From contig NZ_CP074373.1 in the NCBI RefSeq assembly GCF_021560035.1, positions 48,001 to 112,000 of the forward strand: 64,000 bases of DNA, given 5' to 3'. Of the stretch, positions 9,426 through 20,579 are shown piece after piece; position 1 is the stretch's first letter, and every line of letters begins with the position of its first letter. A program made the translations under genes and the position numbers. The notes beneath the pieces were generated by a model. The model had not been told where the DNA came from and searched no databases. It was given only the letters and a program-made list of their open reading frames with translations. This DNA comes from Virgibacillus sp. NKC19-16 (GTDB lineage: Bacteria; Bacillota; Bacilli; Bacillales; Amphibacillaceae).

Positions 9426-10043
9426 CCTAAGTAAGCTTAATTATTTATTTCATTAATAATGCTTTTGTTTGCAATCAATTTCTGCCGTAATACAGTCAAT
9501 GAATTAAAAGAAGTAGCTTCTTATATCACAATAGATTGTGATCAAAACGGTAGCTTATAAGGCTTACAACATTTTGGTTTATTAGTATAACTGCATAACT
9601 AACCAACTTTTTGTTAATTTTTTGAACAAACTGTGAGTCGCATTCAATCAAAAATGCGGCTTTCCACTTTTAAAGATTATTACTGGCACGTGAGTTCTCT
9701 TAGTTTGTCCACAGTGGATAGTAATTATGGGAAAGGAAATGTTAAAGATTAATATATTTTTTACCCGGTGATACGTTCCTGATGGAGGCAAAAAGCTAAA
9801 GTCAATCAACCAATACTTCAAACATCGAAATCTTTAACATGAACTTTCGAGATCTGCACCATAATTCGGCCATCCTTCCTGAATTTCTTAACCTTATTCT
9901 ACTGTTAGATTTAAAGGTTGTTCAAAACTGTTGTTTTCCATATATTTAGCAAAAAATGCACCTTTTACCCCCGAAGCAGTTCCCGTCACACTGCATCCTG
10001 CATCTTCAATTGTCCCAGAGAATGTTGATGAAATGTGTCTGCG
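9426..10043. other. Gene-poor stretch with decayed sequences
   Basis: No intact gene is seen between the SDR gene and the abrB terminator. It contains a 61-bp tnpB relic (separate entry) and, on the minus strand from about 10040 to 9897, a stop-terminated reading frame that could encode a C-terminal fragment with GTIEDAGCSVTGTASG; it has no start and is probably a gene relic or chance. The remainder is AT-rich. Confidence 0.6.
9767..9827 (+). pseudogene. tnpB relic
   Basis: About 61 bases match, with one gap and a few mismatches, the tnpB coding sequence at 23368-23430 (the segment encoding the end of RuvC-I, reading GDTFLIDGKRLKSINQYF in the intact gene). Examples are GGTGATACGTTCCTGAT and ATCAACCAATA shared by both. 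The flanks do not match, so this is a short remnant of a second tnpB copy. Confidence 0.8.
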
Positions 10044-10084
10044 TGCAAAAAAAGCTGACACATGACTACAATCACACGTCAGCC
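10044..10084 (-). terminator. Intrinsic terminator of abrB
   Basis: On the minus strand GCTGACGTGTGA pairs with TCATGTGTCAGC (one mismatch), followed by seven T. It starts about 15 bases after the abrB stop. Confidence 0.85.
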
Positions 10085-10098
10085 CCCTCTCTATTATA

Positions 10099-10377
10099 TC
10101 ACCTACTCAACCGCGACTGAATTTCCTCAATTAACTCCTCTGCTCCTTCTGGGCTGAGTACAAGGTTTCCATTTGCAAATGATAAGTTATCATCAGACGT
10201 TTGGCCGGTAATTTGGCATGTCATACTTGGTTTGTATTTTTTGAAAACAATATTTTCATTATCGACATAAATCTCCATTGCATCTTTCTCGTGAATGTCA
10301 AGTGTGCGGCGTAGTTCAATTGGTATGACAACACGTCCAAGTTCATCGACTTTTCGTACAATTCCAGTAGATTTCAT
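10099..10377 (-). CDS. abrB: Transition-state regulator AbrB
   Basis: DNA-binding repressor of stationary-phase and sporulation genes. Starting at MKSTGIVRKVDELGRVVIP gives 92 residues, close to the family length, and GAGGGGAG lies just upstream of this ATG; the longer frame (to 10446) has no support. Residues 1-50 form the SpoVT-AbrB swapped-hairpin DNA-binding domain (RTLDIHEKDAMEIYVD), the rest the dimerising C-domain. It is divergent from metS. A Spo0A box sits at its predicted start point, so Spo0A-P should repress it as in B. subtilis. Confidence 0.96.
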   Translation of the reverse strand: MKSTGIVRKVDELGRVVIPIELRRTLDIHEKDAMEIYVDNENIVFKKYKPSMTCQITGQTSDDNLSFANGNLVLSPEGAEELIEEIQSRLSR

Positions 10378-10476
10378 GCTTTTTCTCCCCTCTGAAGGTT
10401 GGAAAAAATGCTGATCGGTAAAAATACCGCATGCATCCGCTTCCATTAAATGTAATTGTTAAAAAAATCCTCATAT

Positions 10477-10520
10477 TTCGACATTGTCAACAGGATACCA
10501 ATAATTCCTTTTTGTGTCAA
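10477..10520 (-). promoter_or_regulatory. abrB promoter with Spo0A box at the start point
   Basis: Minus strand: TTGACA (10520-10515), a 17-base spacer, TATCCT (10497-10492), and a perfect 0A box TGTCGAA at 10483-10477, just where transcription should begin. This arrangement fits repression by Spo0A-P bound over the start site. Confidence 0.75.
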
Positions 10521-10550
10521 TTCCTTTTTATAGGAAATTTTGCGCAGGAT

Positions 10551-10579
10551 TTGGCAAATGGCGATTAAATCGCTACAAT
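10551..10579 (+). promoter_or_regulatory. Sigma-A type promoter of metS
   Basis: TTGGCA (10551-10556), 17-base spacer, TACAAT (10574-10579), 50 bases before the metS ATG. No T-box leader is seen between promoter and gene. Confidence 0.7.
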
Positions 10580-10593
10580 GGAAATAGTTTTAA

Positions 10594-12582
<1,989 letters not shown>

Positions 12583-12594
12583 GGTTTTTAGTAA

Positions 12595-12938
12595 GTTGCT
12601 TTTGACACAAAAGATATAAAAGACGACATATCTTGATATACTTGTTAATCCACCGCTCCGGAAATACACTTCGCGCACCTTAGGGCTGCTGATGAGCCTC
12701 CTCGTGCTGGCGCGCGGGGCCTCACCGTAGCCTTTAGCTCCCGCAGGAGTCTCCGTGTATTTCCTCCGCTGGAATTCCGGTTATTGCCGATATTGTAATA
12801 ATCGAACCACCTTACCAGTCCGAGTGAGTGGAGGGCAGTCGACTCCTGCGGAAAGCGACTGCCTGGAACGATCCTGGACGGCGGCGAGTATTGCACATTA
12901 CATCGTCTTTTATATCAACTGCGAAGATTTAACAGCAG
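12595..12938. repeat. Interspersed intergenic repeat, copy 1
   Basis: GC-rich block related in inverted orientation to 25653-26040. Its left edge (GTTGCTTTTGAC...AAAGATATA) is the reverse complement of the right edge of copy 2, and its right edge (TTATATCAACTGC...GATTTAA) that of the left edge of copy 2. Inside are GACTCCTGCGG motifs and CCTTAGGGCTGCTGATGAGCC. A perfect 14-bp inverted repeat (12613-12626 with 12903-12916, GATATAAAAGACGA) frames the body. No coding capacity is evident. It fills the metS-tatD gap. Confidence 0.8.
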
Positions 12939-12964
12939 TAATACTGACGGAAAAGAATCTCTAA

Positions 12965-12999
12965 GAAAAGGTCACCTCAAGGGTCGGCCTTTTCCTCTT
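12965..12999 (+). terminator. Possible terminator upstream of tatD
   Basis: AAAAGGTC-ACC (12966-12976) can pair with GGGTCGGCCTTTT (12981-12993), ending in a T/C-rich tail. The stem is imperfect. It would end transcripts from the metS side before tatD. Confidence 0.45.
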
Positions 13000-13015
13000 A
13001 TAAGGAAGTGATGAA

Positions 13016-13789
13016 ATGCTTTTTGATACACATGTACATTTAAATGCGAGGCAATTTTTCGAAGACCGCGATGCGACGATTCAGCGTGCATTTGACGTAG
13101 GTGTCAGCTATATGGTAGTCGTTGGTTTTGACAGGGAAACGATTCCCTTAGCCATAGAAATCGCTGAGACTAATGAGACGATTTATGCGGCTGTCGGTTG
13201 GCACCCGGTTGATGCGGTGGATATGACAGATGAGGATCTGGATTGGATTGAAGAACTGTCCGCGCATCCGAAAGTAGTTGCAATCGGTGAAATGGGATTA
13301 GATTATCATTGGGACAAATCGCCGAAAGACATACAAAAAGAAGTGTTCCGCAAGCAAATCCGTCTTGCCAAAAAAGTGAACATGCCGATTACGATTCATA
13401 ACCGGGAGGCAACCACAGATATCATCGAAATCCTACAAGAAGAAAATGCCAAGGAAGTAGGCGGTATCATGCATTGCTACAATGATTCGGTGGACTACGT
13501 ACAGGCATGTCTGGATATGAATTTCTATATTTCACTTGGTGGCCCGGTAACCTTTAAAAATGCAACAATGCCAAAGGAAGTTGCCGTCCAAGTCCCGCTG
13601 GATCGATTGCTTGTGGAAACGGACGCGCCATTCCTAGCACCACATCCGAATCGGGGTAAGCGGAACGAACCCGCATATGTGAAACTGGTAGCAGAAAAAA
13701 TTGCAGAATTAAGGGAAATGACATTCGAGGAAATTAGTGACATTACGACAAAAAATGCATTTTCGCTGTTTGAAATTGAGCGATCTTGA
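13016..13789 (+). CDS. tatD: TatD-family metal-dependent deoxyribonuclease
   Basis: Metal-dependent hydrolase, 257 residues, TIM barrel. Metal ligands are visible: H6 and H8 in DTHVH, the glutamate of GEMGLDYHW, the histidine of ITIHNRE, the histidine of IMHCYND, and the aspartate of VETDAPFLAPHP. AAGGAAG before the ATG. Family members have 3'-5' DNase or D-aminoacyl/other hydrolase activities; the in vivo substrate is uncertain. Equivalent to yabD after metS in B. subtilis. Confidence 0.94.
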   Translation: MLFDTHVHLNARQFFEDRDATIQRAFDVGVSYMVVVGFDRETIPLAIEIAETNETIYAAVGWHPVDAVDMTDEDLDWIEELSAHPKVVAIGEMGLDYHWDKSPKDIQKEVFRKQIRLAKKVNMPITIHNREATTDIIEILQEENAKEVGGIMHCYNDSVDYVQACLDMNFYISLGGPVTFKNATMPKEVAVQVPLDRLLVETDAPFLAPHPNRGKRNEPAYVKLVAEKIAELREMTFEEISDITTKNAFSLFEIERS

Positions 13790-13826
13790 TCTGAAATTTT
13801 TATGTAAAAATAATGGCATAAACTGG

Positions 13827-13862
13827 AGACTGGCTGTCGACGGCCAGTCTTATTTTTATTTT
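13827..13862 (+). terminator. Intrinsic terminator after tatD
   Basis: AGACTGGC (13827-13834) pairs with GCCAGTCT (13843-13850), then TATTTTTATTTT. Confidence 0.85.
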
Positions 13863-13964
13863 AAAAAAGGTGTAAAATCCTCCTATGCCAACAGTTTAAC
13901 CTTTCGTCTATTTGCGGCTGATCGATTGTAACTTGATTGTAAACAAATCGTAATCCAAATAGCT

Positions 13965-13993
13965 TTGACTTTACATATAACTGTTTATATAAT
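13965..13993 (+). promoter_or_regulatory. Sigma-A promoter of yabE
   Basis: TTGACT (13965-13970), 17-base spacer, TATAAT (13988-13993), 27 bases before the yabE start codon. This near-consensus housekeeping promoter contrasts with the ECF-sigma control described for yabE in B. subtilis. Confidence 0.75.
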
Positions 13994-14020
13994 CGAATAC
14001 GATATAAGGGAGGCAGAAGC

Positions 14021-15304
14021 ATGCGAATATTTCAAAAGCTAATGCCGGCGTCGAAAATGAAGCTGGTTGTTTCAAGTATTGGTGTTTTAGCACTTATTGT
14101 ATTTTCAGGATATTTACTATTTGAGGGCACGAAAGCAGAAGTAGTAATTGTAGAAAATGATGAAAAACAAACGGTGAAAACGCACACCAATACAGTTGAG
14201 GAACTGCTTCAGGAAGCTGGGATTACTGTTGGGGAGCATGACGCATTATCGCATAACAGGGATGCAAAGCTCGAAAACGGGATGGAAATCACGTACGATA
14301 CTGCAAAACAAATCATCGTAACAGTTGATGGTGATGAGCAGGAATATTATACGACTGCAGATACAATTGAAGAATTTTTAGCAGAACATAATCTTTCATT
14401 TGCAGCCCGTGATGATATTTCACATGACAATACAGAAGCAATCAAAGATGGACTACATATAGAAGTGAATCAGGCATTTCAGGTAACAATCAATGATGGC
14501 GGAGAAGAGAAAAAAGCTTGGACGACAGGTGGTACAATTGAAGACTTACTAACAGATGCAGATGTTGACTATGATGCGGATAGTGATGATGAAATCAAAC
14601 CAGGACTAGGGGAAGATGTAACGGAAGACACGGCTGTTAACATTGTGCGCGTGGAAAAGGAAAAAGAGGAATTAACAGAGTCAATCGCTTTTGACACAGA
14701 AACAAAGGAAGATAGCTCGCTTGCTAAAGGGGAAGAACGAGTTGTTACCCAAGGCGAGGAAGGCAAAGTTAAAAAGATTTATGAAGTAGTAATGGAAAAT
14801 GGTGAGGAAATCGACCGTGAGTTAGTTAGTGAAGAAGTAATAGAAGAAAGCGAGAATCGTGTATTAGCAGTGGGTACAAAAGAACAGACGCCTGATCTGG
14901 AACCTGAGCCAGTGCAAGGAGAAGCAAATATTGTTACGTTATCAAATACCAGTTCTGAACCAGAGCCAGAACCAGAGCCGGAAAACGAACCCGCATCGAA
15001 TAGTAATTCAGGTGGAAAATCAATTCAGATGAGCGCAAGTGCATATACGGCAAGCTGCAGCGGCTGTTCAGGATATACGACCACAGGGGTTAATTTGAAT
15101 GCAAACCCGAATAAAAAAGTGATCGCTGTGGATCCTGGTGTTATCCCATTAGGCACTAAAGTATGGGTAGAAGGCTACGGGGAAGCTGTTGCGAGTGATA
15201 CGGGAGGACATATTACCGGTAATCGGGTTGATGTCCATGTTCCATCGCAAGACGCCGCCTATGACTGGGGAAGGAAAACAGTTGAAGTGAAGATTCTTGA
15301 TTAA
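14021..15304 (+). CDS. yabE: YabE-like cell-wall protein: DUF348 repeats, G5 and 3D domains
   Basis: A 427-residue surface protein related to resuscitation-promoting factors. Order: N-terminal membrane anchor (about 14-36), three DUF348 repeats (about 40-75, 90-130, 145-185), a G5 domain (about 225-285), a Pro/Glu-rich spacer, and a C-terminal 3D domain (about 335-427) with the three conserved aspartates in VDPG, SDTGG and VDVHVP, resembling lytic transglycosylase MltA. It probably remodels peptidoglycan outside the cell. The mature protein is strikingly acidic, which fits a halophile. Confidence 0.92.
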   Translation: MRIFQKLMPASKMKLVVSSIGVLALIVFSGYLLFEGTKAEVVIVENDEKQTVKTHTNTVEELLQEAGITVGEHDALSHNRDAKLENGMEITYDTAKQIIVTVDGDEQEYYTTADTIEEFLAEHNLSFAARDDISHDNTEAIKDGLHIEVNQAFQVTINDGGEEKKAWTTGGTIEDLLTDADVDYDADSDDEIKPGLGEDVTEDTAVNIVRVEKEKEELTESIAFDTETKEDSSLAKGEERVVTQGEEGKVKKIYEVVMENGEEIDRELVSEEVIEESENRVLAVGTKEQTPDLEPEPVQGEANIVTLSNTSSEPEPEPEPENEPASNSNSGGKSIQMSASAYTASCSGCSGYTTTGVNLNANPNKKVIAVDPGVIPLGTKVWVEGYGEAVASDTGGHITGNRVDVHVPSQDAAYDWGRKTVEVKILD

Positions 15305-15322
15305 TTGTTAAAATGTAGGATA

Positions 15323-15363
15323 AATGCTCGTGCCATGCTATTATGGTAGGAGCATTATTTTTT
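15323..15363 (+). terminator. Intrinsic terminator after yabE
   Basis: AATGCTC (15323-15329) pairs with GAGCATT (15350-15356) around an inner CCAT/ATGG stem, followed by ATTTTTT. Confidence 0.75.
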
Positions 15364-15447
15364 AGGAAGAAAAAAAGTAAGAAAGCAAGAGACGCTTTCA
15401 AAGAATCCCTTTAACAAAAGACAATTTTCTAGGAAAGAGGATATATA

Positions 15448-16920
<1,473 letters not shown>

Positions 16921-16956
16921 TGTGAAGGCACAGATGTGAGTCAAAAAGAGCATTGC

Positions 16957-16984
16957 ACAGTTAGACTCTTACCCTCATAGTCTA
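16957..16984 (+). promoter_or_regulatory. Sigma-K type promoter of yabG
   Basis: CATAGTCTA (16976-16984) matches the -10 pattern CATANNNTA, with AC at 16957-16958 17 bases upstream as the short -35. The yabG gene is under sigma-K in B. subtilis, which supports the call. Confidence 0.65.
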
Positions 16985-17023
16985 TAGGAGGAATGCTTTC
17001 ATGGAAGGCTGTGAGGTGAGTAT

Positions 17024-17902
17024 ATGGGAGTTACAACCGGGGAATTAGTAACACGCAAATCATATAATAATGACCTGCTTTTTCGGGTTGCATCAGTTAA
17101 AAAAGATATCGTTAATTTATACGGGGAGGACATTCGCTTGCAGGCTGATGCCAAAGCGGAAGACCTCCTGCAAGTGCAAGCCAGAGAACTGGAGAAGAGA
17201 CGGCAAAAAGGAAAGGAACAAGAGGAGTTTTCTTATCGCTTATTCAGGCAAGATTACCAATTGATGCGAGAAAAACGGGAATACCAATCAACGGATGGCT
17301 ACCATAATCATGCAAGTTATTTTCAATTACCCGCGAAGGTACTTCATTTGGATGGGGATCAAAATTACCTGCGAAAATGTATTGAATTATATCAACGGAT
17401 GGGTTTGCAGGTACATGGTGTGCATTTACATGAAAAAGACATGCCGCTTGAGATAGGCGCTTTGGTTGAGCGCATTCAACCGAACATTATTGTGATAACT
17501 GGACATGATTCTTTTTCCAAAAATAAAGGTATAAAAGGTGACCTTCGTGCTTATCGAAATTCCAAGTACTTTGCTGAAACGGTAAGAGAGGCAAGGCGTG
17601 CGAATCCTCATCTGGATCAGCTTGTTATATTCGCAGGGGCATGTCAATCCCATTTTGAATCCATGATACGTGCAGGAGCCAACTATGCAAGTTCTCCACT
17701 GCGCATCAATATCCATGCGCTTGATCCTGTTTTTATTGCTGCCAAAATTGCGTATACACCATTTATGGAAAAAGTCAGTGTCTGGGATGCACTGAGAAAT
17801 ACATTAACAGGTGATAAGGGAATGGGTGGTGTTGAAACACGGGGGCTACTACGCACAGGATTACCGTATATAGAAGAAAAATCGGAGGAATTAACAGAAT
17901 AA
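17024..17902 (+). CDS. yabG: Sporulation-specific protease YabG
   Basis: Cysteine-type protease (MEROPS U57 family) that trims spore coat and SpoIVA-associated proteins in late sporulation. The 292 residues match the family in full, including the conserved blocks IIVITGHDSFSKN and FAGACQSHFESM, whose histidine and cysteine are candidate catalytic residues. ATG 17024 follows GAGGTGAG. A stronger ribosome site and ATG at 17001 begin a different, 15-codon frame, but the predicted sigma-K transcript would start after that ribosome site. Confidence 0.94.
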   Translation: MGVTTGELVTRKSYNNDLLFRVASVKKDIVNLYGEDIRLQADAKAEDLLQVQARELEKRRQKGKEQEEFSYRLFRQDYQLMREKREYQSTDGYHNHASYFQLPAKVLHLDGDQNYLRKCIELYQRMGLQVHGVHLHEKDMPLEIGALVERIQPNIIVITGHDSFSKNKGIKGDLRAYRNSKYFAETVREARRANPHLDQLVIFAGACQSHFESMIRAGANYASSPLRINIHALDPVFIAAKIAYTPFMEKVSVWDALRNTLTGDKGMGGVETRGLLRTGLPYIEEKSEELTE

Positions 17903-17909
17903 TATGCAT

Positions 17910-17950
17910 ATCTTGTCCTTGGAAACTAACGAGGACAAGATTAGATTTTT
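17910..17950 (+). terminator. Intrinsic terminator after yabG
   Basis: ATCTTGTCCT (17910-17919) pairs perfectly with AGGACAAGAT (17932-17941), followed by TAGATTTTT. Confidence 0.85.
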
Positions 17951-18024
17951 GCAGAAAAAGTACAAGTCAATACATAAATTGTTAACATTTACAAATAATA
18001 ATATAGAAATCGTGAATTTTAGTG

Positions 18025-18095
18025 TTGACAGTAAAATTGCTATACTGTTATAATGTAAAGTTTTATTTGACTATTAAACAAGCTTATGGTATAAT
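18025..18095 (+). promoter_or_regulatory. Two tandem near-consensus sigma-A promoters of veg
   Basis: P1: TTGACA (18025-18030), 18-base spacer, TATAAT (18049-18054). P2: TTGACT (18067-18072), 17-base spacer, TATAAT (18090-18095). P2 would start only about 17 bases before the GTG start codon, leaving just room for the GAGGTGGAG ribosome site. The veg promoter is among the strongest in B. subtilis. Confidence 0.85.
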
Positions 18096-18118
18096 TATTT
18101 CCAGTGAGGTGGAGTGTA

Positions 18119-18373
18119 GTGGCTAAAACATTAATCGAAATAAAGCAAGGTCTTGAATGTCAAGTTGGAAAACGTTTGAAATTAAAAGCCAATGGCGGAA
18201 GAAGGAAAACAATTGAACGGTCAGGCATATTAGCCGAAATGTATCCTTCTGTTTTTGTTGTTGAGCTGGATCAAGACGAAAATGCATTCGAACGTGTTTC
18301 ATACAGCTATGCAGACGTTTTAACAGAAACTGTAGAATTAAGCTTTCCTGATGATAGAACGGCGATATCATAA
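18119..18373 (+). CDS. veg: Veg protein
   Basis: An 84-residue conserved protein. The stretch [15 protein letters not shown] and the [22 protein letters not shown] region match B. subtilis Veg closely. GTG start behind GAGGTGGAG; earlier in-frame codons lie in the promoter/ribosome-site region. Veg stimulates biofilm gene expression by opposing SinR and has also been linked to sporulation; the biochemical role is unclear. A monocistronic unit bounded by tandem promoters and a terminator. Confidence 0.95.
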   Translation: MAKTLIEIKQGLECQVGKRLKLKANGGRRKTIERSGILAEMYPSVFVVELDQDENAFERVSYSYADVLTETVELSFPDDRTAIS

Positions 18374-18375
18374 TG

Positions 18376-18413
18376 GAGCAGTAGACAAGCAATTGTTTAC
18401 TGCTCTTGTTTTA
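18376..18413 (+). terminator. Intrinsic terminator after veg
   Basis: GAGCAGTA (18376-18383) pairs with TACTGCTC (18398-18405), followed by TTGTTTT. Confidence 0.85.
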
Positions 18414-18572
18414 TCAACCAACGATATATAGATTTAGCAATCAATCGAGAAAACATACGTCACACTAACATAAAAAATTTTCCTATTTTGTATACAAATA
18501 ACGGGGTTTTAAATGCCGTAGCTACACAAGCTATAGATGTCGTAGAATAACAATGAAAGGGGTTGTTCTTTC

Positions 18573-18755
18573 ATGGCTAGACGTCAAGGAATTATGTCAG
18601 ACCAGATGAAAGAAGAAATTGCCAAGGAGTTAGGATTTTACGACACGGTAAAGCAAGAAGGCTGGGGAGGCATCAAGGCGAAAGATGCCGGCAACATGGT
18701 GAAACGAGCAATTGAAATGGCCGAGCAAAACATGCAGGAAAAAGACAGACCCTAA
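18573..18755 (+). CDS. sspF: Small acid-soluble spore protein SspF
   Basis: A 60-residue alpha/beta-type SASP-like protein that coats DNA in the forespore. The signature [34 protein letters not shown] region is present, interrupted nowhere. AAAGGGG precedes the ATG. A TGTATA box lies at 18489-18494, but the -10 expected for sigma-G is poor, so I do not call a promoter. The terminator hairpin that began at its stop codon is split by the IS1182-type element (left arm 18742-18752, right arm 20466-20476). Confidence 0.94.
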   Translation: MARRQGIMSDQMKEEIAKELGFYDTVKQEGWGGIKAKDAGNMVKRAIEMAEQNMQEKDRP

Positions 18756-18795
18756 ATGGGAGGTCACTGAAAAAGTCCAATTGTATTAAATATTA

Positions 18796-18831
18796 GCCCA
18801 TCTTTCTTCCGATTTTTGAAGAAAGATGGGC
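18796..18831. terminator. Hairpin near the left end of the IS
   Basis: GCCCATCTTTCTTC (18796-18809) pairs perfectly with GAAGAAAGATGGGC (18818-18831). Only a short T-rich tail follows (TGATTTATT). It lies between the left end and the transposase start and would block or hide incoming transcription. Confidence 0.7.
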
Positions 18832-18865
18832 TGATTTATTGTACAATAATAGTAATACATAAAAA

Positions 18866-20329
18866 ATGAGGGATTGGATGATTGAACGTCAACTGTCGAT
18901 GAATCTGAGTAACTATGCAGGATTATATGATGCCATTATTCCAAAGGATGATTTACTAAGAGAAATCAACGAACTTGTTGACTTTACCTTTATCTATGAT
19001 GAGTTAAAAGACAAGTATTGCCATGATAACGGCCGGAATGCCGTTCATCCGATTCGTATGTTTAAATATCTTCTTTTAAAAACCATTTATAATCTTTCTG
19101 ATACTGACTTAGTAGAACGCGCACGCGTGGACATGTCCTTTAAGTATTTCCTGGAGATGGCTCCTGAAGAAGAGGTTATTGATTCAAGCCTATTGACGCA
19201 TTTTCGCCGTAAACGTTTGGGAGACGAAAACCTCCTTGACCTCTTAATTGGCAAAACAGTTGAAATCGCTGTGGAAAAAGATATCATTCAATCAAAAGCA
19301 ATCATTGTAGATGCAACACATACGAAGTCAAAATACAATCAACTGACACCACAGGAAATACTTCGCAATCGTTCGAAAAAGGTACGCAAAGAAATCTACT
19401 CGATTGATGAGTCCATGAAAGAAAAATTCCCCAAGAAACCCCAATCCGATACGATTGAGGATGAACTTGCCTACACACAAGAACTAGTCGATGTCATTGA
19501 GGCGGAACCGGTGCTTCAAGAATATCCCAAAGTGAAAGAACCGTTGAACCTTCTCAAAGAAACAATGGATGATGATGTCAATTTTCTTCAGCACTCTGAA
19601 GACCCAGATGCACGTGTAGGACACAAATCCGCGGATTCCAGTTTTTTCGGATATAAAACGCACCTGGCCATGAGTGAAGAGCGTATTATTACGGCAGCTA
19701 CAGTGACAACTGGCGAGAAAAACGATGGGAAGCAACTTCAAACCTTGATCGAAAAGAGTGAGGAAACGGGAATGTCCATCGATACGATTATTGGGGATGC
19801 AGCTTATTCAGATAAGGATAATATCAGATATGCGATAAAAAACGAGCTGGACTTGGTTGCCAAGTTAAATCCAAATGTATCGCACGGTAGTCGTGATAAA
19901 GATGATGCGTTTGAATTCAATAAAGATGCGGGGATGTATGTTTGTCCAGCAGGGTATATGGCTACAAGAAAAGCGCGTGTTGGAAAAAAGGGACAGAACA
20001 AAAATCAAACACAAACGTACTATTTTGACGTAGAGAAATGTAAACGTTGTCCTCTCCAAGAAGGATGCTATAAACCTGGTGCTAAATCAAAAACCTATTC
20101 GGTAAGTATTAAATCAGAAGAGCATCAGAAACAAAGGGAATTTCAAGAGAGTGAGAAATTTAAGGAAAAAGCAAAAGAACGTTATAAGATTGAAGCAAAG
20201 AATAGCGAATTGAAACATAGACACGGATATGAGGTTTCCTCATCTTCGGGTCTTGATGGCATGTATTTACAAGGTGCGATGGCAATCTTCACCGTCAACT
20301 TAAAAAGAATCCTGAAGCTGATCGAATAA
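18866..20329 (+). CDS. IS1182-family transposase
   Basis: A 487-residue DDE transposase. N-terminal DUF772-type domain (HPIRMFKYLLLKTIYNLSDTDLVERA), catalytic acids likely in VDATHTKSK (about residue 143), IIGDAAYSD (about 310) and the IEAKNSELKHRHG helix (about 442), where the E of ERYKIEAKNSE is the usual DDE glutamate. A cysteine cluster CKRCPLQEGC follows the D2 region as in the family. I keep the given ATG; a second ATG (MIERQLSMNL) three codons on, at 18878, is equally possible. The frame is intact, so the element may be active. Confidence 0.93.
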   Translation: MRDWMIERQLSMNLSNYAGLYDAIIPKDDLLREINELVDFTFIYDELKDKYCHDNGRNAVHPIRMFKYLLLKTIYNLSDTDLVERARVDMSFKYFLEMAPEEEVIDSSLLTHFRRKRLGDENLLDLLIGKTVEIAVEKDIIQSKAIIVDATHTKSKYNQLTPQEILRNRSKKVRKEIYSIDESMKEKFPKKPQSDTIEDELAYTQELVDVIEAEPVLQEYPKVKEPLNLLKETMDDDVNFLQHSEDPDARVGHKSADSSFFGYKTHLAMSEERIITAATVTTGEKNDGKQLQTLIEKSEETGMSIDTIIGDAAYSDKDNIRYAIKNELDLVAKLNPNVSHGSRDKDDAFEFNKDAGMYVCPAGYMATRKARVGKKGQNKNQTQTYYFDVEKCKRCPLQEGCYKPGAKSKTYSVSIKSEEHQKQREFQESEKFKEKAKERYKIEAKNSELKHRHGYEVSSSSGLDGMYLQGAMAIFTVNLKRILKLIE

Positions 20330-20358
20330 AATGAGGACTGAATACACCCCCTCGCTTC

Positions 20359-20409
20359 AAAAAAGCAGCTGTTCCGGAAAAAATAAATCCGGAACAGCTG
20401 CTTTTTTGA
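20359..20409. terminator. Bidirectional terminator at the right end of the IS
   Basis: AAAAAAGCAGCTGTTCCGG (20359-20377) pairs perfectly with its reverse complement at 20389-20407, with A- and T-runs on the two sides, so it can terminate in both directions. Confidence 0.88.
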
Positions 20410-20579
20410 ATGTGGAATCAGTCTAATTTATAAAATTAGACAGTTCTTCAGTGACCTCCCTAAATGGGTTTGTCTTTTTTTCGTTGGCTATCCCATTAAA
20501 AACTCAGTCTTACCCAGGAGTCGCCTCCATTTTTCTAATGTGTTACAATTTGGTTATATTTTCAAAGTAGGTGACGGTG

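Larger units (their letters stand above)
18758..20460 (+). mobile_element. IS1182-family insertion sequence
   Basis: 1703 bp with terminal inverted repeats opening GGGAGGTCACTGAA (18758 onward; reverse complement ending 20460), then partly matching inward. It is flanked by a 5-bp duplication TAAAT, so it looks complete and recently inserted. It contains one transposase gene and a strong hairpin close to each end (18796-18831 and 20359-20407). It separates sspF from ispE. Confidence 0.92.
18742..20481 (+). terminator. sspF intrinsic terminator, split by an insertion
   Basis: AAAGACAGACCC (from 18741) and GGGTTTGTCTTTTTTT (20466-20481) are the two arms of one hairpin with loop TAAAT. The IS1182-type element sits precisely in that loop, with TAAAT duplicated at 18753-18757 and 20461-20465. 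The sspF reading frame is unharmed. Confidence 0.8.

Noticed and set aside
9897..10043. Minus-strand frame ending GVKGAFFAKYMENN...LTVE
   Set aside because: Reads like a protein C-terminus but has no start and runs through the abrB terminator; too short to support as a gene, mentioned in the gap entry only.
18489..18520. Sigma-G promoter for sspF
   Set aside because: TGTATA is present but the expected CATNNTA at 17-18 bases is not; only AATGCCGTA is seen.
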